Shown in pieces: positions 63,688 to 64,000 of a DNA stretch of 64,000 nt (position 1 is its first letter; each line of letters begins with the position of its first letter). Both the position numbers and the translations under genes were made by a program. The stretch is from positions 21,396 to 85,395 of the forward strand of contig NZ_JAHHDX010000126.1 of assembly GCF_018619335.1 (NCBI RefSeq), read 5' to 3'. This DNA comes from Alteromonas sp. ALT199. GTDB taxonomy: Bacteria; Pseudomonadota; Gammaproteobacteria; Enterobacterales; Alteromonadaceae. The notes under the pieces are model-generated. The model made no database searches, was not told the DNA's origin, and was given only the letters and a program-made list of their open reading frames with translations.

Positions 63688-64000
63688 CGTGATAGTTCCC
63701 GGATTAATAAAACCTTATTTGCAGTAACCTGTAAGTGCCCTGCGTTTATCAAGCCTTTGATGACCCTGCCTGTGACAACATCATACTAGGTTGTGTAATT
63801 CTTGGTCTAAACAAACATACAACCCAATTTACTTCGAAGTCAATAAATGATTGTTAATTCATGAATTTTAATTTTTTGTTTAAATACACTTAAAACAAAT
63901 AAACGCATGTAATAAAAGGATTTATTACCCGATCACGGGTCTTAACAATGACAATAAAAATAAGATTCCGAAGTATAAATAAAGACTTCAAGTCAAAAAT
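63688..64000. other. AT-rich region upstream of the last TBDR
   Basis: These 313 bases contain the receptor's promoter and little else. A short hairpin ACCCG-ATCA-CGGGT lies at 63927-63940. No gene is supported. The stretch runs to the window edge, so a gene beyond it cannot be judged. Confidence 0.4.

Noticed and set aside
1..64000. CRISPR array, integrase, transposase or prophage
   Set aside because: I saw no regularly spaced repeats and no integrase, transposase or phage structural gene. The only hints of past mobility are the decayed gene behind tRNA-Leu and the duplicated tRNA flank.

Overview
The window looks like the chromosome of a marine gammaproteobacterium close to Alteromonas. 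This is inferred from the moderate GC content, the many TonB-dependent receptors (TBDRs), the FucP-like and SSS sugar transporters, and the overall gene set. No rRNA or strict taxonomic marker is present, so the genus is an inference.

Region 1 (1-6897) holds the 3' end of a TBDR gene. It is followed by an ECF sigma factor/anti-sigma pair and a co-directional group: a DUF4331 exported protein, a small lipoprotein with a cadherin/VCBS-like domain, a TPR-like exported protein and a HupE/UreJ-like membrane protein carrying a textbook EF-hand loop. Region 2 (6898-8005) holds tRNA-Leu(CAA), its terminator, a heavily decayed DUF2779-type gene and a long inverted repeat.

Region 3 (8010-37484) is the core of the window: a catabolic locus for high-mannose N-glycans. 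The leftward arm encodes a TBDR, a surface lipoprotein with four F5/8C-like repeats, a GH85 endo-beta-N-acetylglucosaminidase, a GH2 beta-mannosidase, an SSS symporter (frameshifted) and a GH92 alpha-mannosidase. A LacI-family regulator lies between the arms. The rightward arm encodes a GH92, a FucP-like MFS permease, an AGE-family epimerase/isomerase, two more GH92s, a GH47 alpha-mannosidase, a NagB-II-like SIS deaminase and NagA. A BadF-type GlcNAc kinase converges from the far side. Four copies of a palindrome of the form TGTAATCG-WWWWCA lie before the TBDR and before the first rightward GH92, which suggests one LacI regulator controls both arms. The inferred flow is: capture by TBDR and lipoprotein, GH85 cleavage of the chitobiose core, GH92/GH47 trimming of alpha-mannose, uptake by the SSS and MFS carriers, cytoplasmic GH2 cleavage of Man-beta-GlcNAc, GlcNAc to fructose-6-P by NagK/NagA/NagB-II, and mannose isomerisation by the AGE enzyme.

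Region 4 (37485-45136) is a patchwork. It contains an orphan copy of the tRNA-Leu type terminator fused to a 5'-truncated lipoprotein gene, a DUF4105 gene broken by one in-frame stop, a conserved hypothetical gene, a two-gene PD-(D/E)XK-like module that may be defensive, RidA, a class 3 lipase and a frameshifted ADP-ribosylglycohydrolase. Region 5 (45266-55644) holds a Tat-exported Gfo/Idh/MocA oxidoreductase, an AI-2E family permease, a GH13 branching-enzyme-like protein, a Dabb protein, a frameshifted small gene, an animal-type haem peroxidase whose lipoprotein signal is hidden by a frameshift, a small ORF, an aquaglyceroporin and a DMT exporter. Region 6 (55663-63687) holds three TBDR genes with small partners (a DUF6314-like protein and a SnoaL-like protein).

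At least five genes carry single-base lesions, three of them fitting the loss of one base from a homopolymer. This may be sequencing or assembly error rather than true decay.
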